The translations under genes were made by a program, and so were the position numbers. DNA of 37,137 nucleotides from Deltaproteobacteria bacterium (GTDB taxonomy: Bacteria > Myxococcota_A > Polyangia > DRWM01 > JAAZOP01). Shown one piece after another: positions 34,814-37,137 of this stretch; the stretch's first letter is position 1; each line of letters begins with the position of its first letter. Location: positions 1 through 37,137 of the forward strand of contig JACRCZ010000064.1 of assembly GCA_016218765.1 (NCBI GenBank), read 5' to 3'. Under the pieces are notes generated by a model. That model was not told the DNA's origin. It saw nothing but the letters and a program-made list of their open reading frames with translations, and made no database searches.

Positions 34814-36913
34814 CTACTCCTCTTCGTCTTCCTCGACCTTCCAGCCGCTGTCCTGGATGATCTTGTCCTGGAACTGGGCCGGGACCTCGTCGTAGTGCGA
34901 GAAGCCCATCGTGAAGGCGCCGCGGCCTCCGGTGATCTGGCGCAGATCGGAGGAGTAGCGGAGCATCTCGGACATCGGCACCTGGGCCTTGATGACCTGG
35001 TTGCGGCCCTTGGTGTCCATGCCCTGGACGCGTCCGCGGCGCTGGTTGATGTCGCCCATCACGTCGCCCATGCATTCGTCAGGGCTGATGATCTCGACGT
35101 TCATCACCGGCTCGAGGATGGTCGGCTTGCACTGCTTGACGGCCGCCTTGAAGGCCTTGGAGCCGGCGAGCTGGAAGGCCATGTCGCTGGAGTCCACGTC
35201 GTGGTACTTGCCGTAGTAGAGGGTCACCTTGACATCGACCACCGGGTAGCCGGCGATGACGCCGCGCTTCATGGTCGCCACGACGCCCTTCTCGACCGAG
35301 GGGATCCACTGCCGGGGGATCGTGCCGCCGACGATCGCGTCCTCGAACTCGAAGCCGCCGCCGCGCGGCAGCGGCTCCATGTGGATGTAGGCCACGCCGA
35401 ACTGGCCGCGTCCGCCGGTCTGTTTCTTGTGCTTGCCCTCGACGTTCTGCACGCGGCCCTTGATCGTCTCGCGGTACGGGATCTTCGGCGGCTGGAGGTC
35501 GACCTCGACCCCGAACTTCCGCTTCAGCTTCTCCACGGTGACCTCGATGTGCACCTGGCCCGTCCCGGCGAGCAGGATCTCCCGCGACTCGGGGTCGTGG
35601 GTCATCTGCAGCGTCGAGTCCTCCTCCAGGATGCGCAGCAGGGCCTGGCCGATCTTGTCCTCGTCGTTCTTGGTCCGCGGCTTGAGCGCGAAGGTGATCG
35701 CCGGAACCACCGCCGCCAGGGGCGGGAAGACGACCTGGTCCTTCTCCTCGGCCAGCGAGTCCCCGGTCTGGGTTTCCTTGAGCTTGGCCACGGCCACGAT
35801 CTCGCCGGGGCCGGCCTCGGTCCCGCTCTCCTGCTTCTTGCCCTGCGGCCAGAGGATGGCGTTGAAGCGCTCGCGCGCCCCGCGCGTGACGTTGTAGAAG
35901 CCGGTCTCGGTCTTGAGCGTGCCGGACCAGACGCGCAGCAGGTTCATGCGGCCGGTGAACTGGTCGACCACCGTCTTGAAGACCTGTGCGCAGAACGGCG
36001 CGGCGGGATCGGCGGAGCGCACGACCTCTTCCTTGCCGCCGGGGCGGGCGAGGGTGCGGGGCGGGCGATCGGCGGGCGAGGGACAGGAGCCGACCACGAG
36101 GTCGAGAAGCTGGGCGGCGCCGACGGCCAGCGTGGCGGCGCCGCACAGTGCCGGGACGAACTGCCCGGAGACGATGCCCTTGCGCAGCCCCTGGATCGCG
36201 TCCTCCTCGGACAGCGTACCCGCCTCGAGGTACTTCTCGGTCAGGGCGTCGTCGCTGGCGGCGATGCCGTCGATCAGCTTCTCCCGCGCCTCGGCCACGC
36301 GGGCCTTGAGGTCCGCCGGGACGTCCACGGTCTGGAACGTGCCGCTGCCGTCCTTGGCGAAGGTGAAGGCCTTGCCCGAGAGCAGGTCGACCATGCCCTC
36401 GAACTTGTCTTCCCTGCCGATCGGGAGCTGCACGGCGACGATCTTGTCCGAGAGGTTCTTGCGCAGGTCGGCCAGGGCGGTGTCGAAGTCCGCGCGCTCG
36501 CGGTCCATTTTGTTGATGAACACCAGCCGCGGCGACGCCAGCTCCTCGGCGATGCTCCAGGCCTTGTCGGTCTGCACCTGCACGCCGTCGACGGCGGAGA
36601 CGACGAGCACCGCGGTGTCCATGACGGTCATGCAGTTGTGCGTGTCGAGGAAGAAGTTGGCGTCGCCCGGCGTGTCCAGGACGGTGACGCGCACCTTCTT
36701 CCACTCGCCGTTCGCGAGCGCCGGCGTGATGCTCGACCCGCGCTTGATCTCCTCCGGCTCGAAGTCGAAGGTCGAGGTCTCGCTCGCCGCCACGCCCAGC
36801 TTGGGCGTGGCCTTCATCGCCAGGAGCAGCATTTCGCCGACCGAGGTTTTCCCGGTTCCCGCGTGTCCCACCAGGCCGATGTTCCGCAGCGCCGCAGTCT
36901 CGTATTTCTTCAT
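34814..36913 (-). CDS. EF-G-2-like translational GTPase
   Basis: This 699-residue GTPase has the EF-G domain order but belongs to the divergent EF-G-2/TTHA1498-like branch. Its P-loop reads GHAGTGKTS instead of GHIDAGKTT. G2 is RGSSIT, G3 is DTPGDANFF and G4 is NKMD. Domain II has FTGRMNLLRVWSGTL, domain III IGQALLRILEEDSTL, domain IV GRGQFGVAYIHMEPL and domain V IISPDECMGDVMGDINQRRGRVQGM. The C-terminal tail is acidic (KVEEDEEE). Canonical FusA acts in translocation; this paralogue may assist it under special conditions or act in a different ribosome step. There is no rpsL-rpsG context. ATG 36913 follows GAGGAAGG. Confidence 0.92.
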   Translation of the reverse strand: MKKYETAALRNIGLVGHAGTGKTSVGEMLLLAMKATPKLGVAASETSTFDFEPEEIKRGSSITPALANGEWKKVRVTVLDTPGDANFFLDTHNCMTVMDTAVLVVSAVDGVQVQTDKAWSIAEELASPRLVFINKMDRERADFDTALADLRKNLSDKIVAVQLPIGREDKFEGMVDLLSGKAFTFAKDGSGTFQTVDVPADLKARVAEAREKLIDGIAASDDALTEKYLEAGTLSEEDAIQGLRKGIVSGQFVPALCGAATLAVGAAQLLDLVVGSCPSPADRPPRTLARPGGKEEVVRSADPAAPFCAQVFKTVVDQFTGRMNLLRVWSGTLKTETGFYNVTRGARERFNAILWPQGKKQESGTEAGPGEIVAVAKLKETQTGDSLAEEKDQVVFPPLAAVVPAITFALKPRTKNDEDKIGQALLRILEEDSTLQMTHDPESREILLAGTGQVHIEVTVEKLKRKFGVEVDLQPPKIPYRETIKGRVQNVEGKHKKQTGGRGQFGVAYIHMEPLPRGGGFEFEDAIVGGTIPRQWIPSVEKGVVATMKRGVIAGYPVVDVKVTLYYGKYHDVDSSDMAFQLAGSKAFKAAVKQCKPTILEPVMNVEIISPDECMGDVMGDINQRRGRVQGMDTKGRNQVIKAQVPMSEMLRYSSDLRQITGGRGAFTMGFSHYDEVPAQFQDKIIQDSGWKVEEDEEE

Positions 36914-36960
36914 TGCGACCTTCCTCGTCCCCGCCCTTCGCGGGCCGCAGGGGGTTGTCG

Positions 36961-36989
36961 AACCTAGCGAAGATTGGGGCCGGGGTCAA
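36961..36989 (-). promoter_or_regulatory. Promoter of EF-G-2/PC4 operon
   Basis: On the minus strand TTGACC (36989-36984), a 17-base spacer, and TAGGTT (36966-36961) precede ATG 36913 by 47 bases. The leader has GAGGAAGG as ribosome site. The remaining bases up to 37137 carry no gene that I can support. Confidence 0.65.
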
Positions 36990-37137
36990 AGGGGTTCCAG
37001 GAGTTGTTGGGTGGACGAGCCGGCACATCGCCCCAGGTGGGAGGCTCTTGGCTGGCAGTTCGATCGGCGTCCGAGTCGAGCAGAGGCATGGAAGGCGATC
37101 CAGGTCGTACTGCGGGTGAGCGGGGTGCACGGGCTAC

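Noticed and set aside
36990..37137. Possible divergent gene at the right end
   Set aside because: Only short frames without ribosome site or recognisable sequence; nothing can be supported.

Overview
This is a very GC-rich, gene-dense bacterial chromosomal window with almost every third codon position G or C. Several features recall Myxococcota or related former Deltaproteobacteria: a Hanks-type Ser/Thr kinase beside a giant pseudokinase-TPR protein, a formylglycine-enzyme-like lipoprotein, a YdbC/PC4 protein and a second EF-G. This placement rests on gene content only; no rRNA or ribosomal-protein marker is present. There is no tRNA, rRNA, CRISPR array, transposase or phage gene.

Layout. 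1-4500 (+): the 3' end of a glycine-rich RRM RNA-binding protein, an RpoD-type sigma factor, a tiny basic protein, a FGE-fold lipoprotein and enolase. 4590-7183 (-): a translationally coupled pair, a condensation-fold acyltransferase followed by a radical SAM protein. 7298-10871 (+): a glycogen debranching enzyme (GlgX/TreX type) and an S41-type lipoprotein protease homologue. 11014-18030 (+): a compact operon with a UGM-like flavoprotein, a GT2 glycosyltransferase, a NodB deacetylase, a nucleotide-sugar epimerase, an isolated type III export gate protein (SctV/FlhA family) and a carbohydrate-esterase-like hydrolase. 18216-21128 (+): a large acyl-CoA dehydrogenase and a histidine-rich NicO/UreH-like transporter interrupted by one in-frame TAG. 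21163-24522 (-): RecD2 helicase and an unknown two-TM protein. 24632-34371 (+): a secreted S9 peptidase, a transmembrane Ser/Thr kinase, and a 1784-residue protein with an adaptor-like N-terminus, a degenerate kinase domain and a long TPR array. 34523-36913 (-): an EF-G-2-like GTPase followed by a PC4/YdbC protein.

Regulation. Sigma-70-type promoters of the form TTGACC/TTGCCN-17/18-TAnnnT can be read before many transcription units. At several genes (7298, 11014, 14072, possibly 24620) the -10 box lies only 6-10 bases from the start codon and there is no Shine-Dalgarno sequence, which points to leaderless mRNAs. Other genes have ordinary GGAGG sites.

Most unusual items: (i) the acyltransferase/radical SAM couple; (ii) the kinase plus adaptor-pseudokinase-TPR pair; (iii) the orphan SctV inside a glycan operon; (iv) the amber-interrupted metal transporter; (v) a family of CCCTTCGAC...GCTCAGGG repeats, two pairs of which are translated in frame inside RecD2 and the transporter loop; (vi) a 17-bp tandem repeat feeding directly into the glycan-operon promoter; (vii) a 10-bp triple ATCTGTG repeat.
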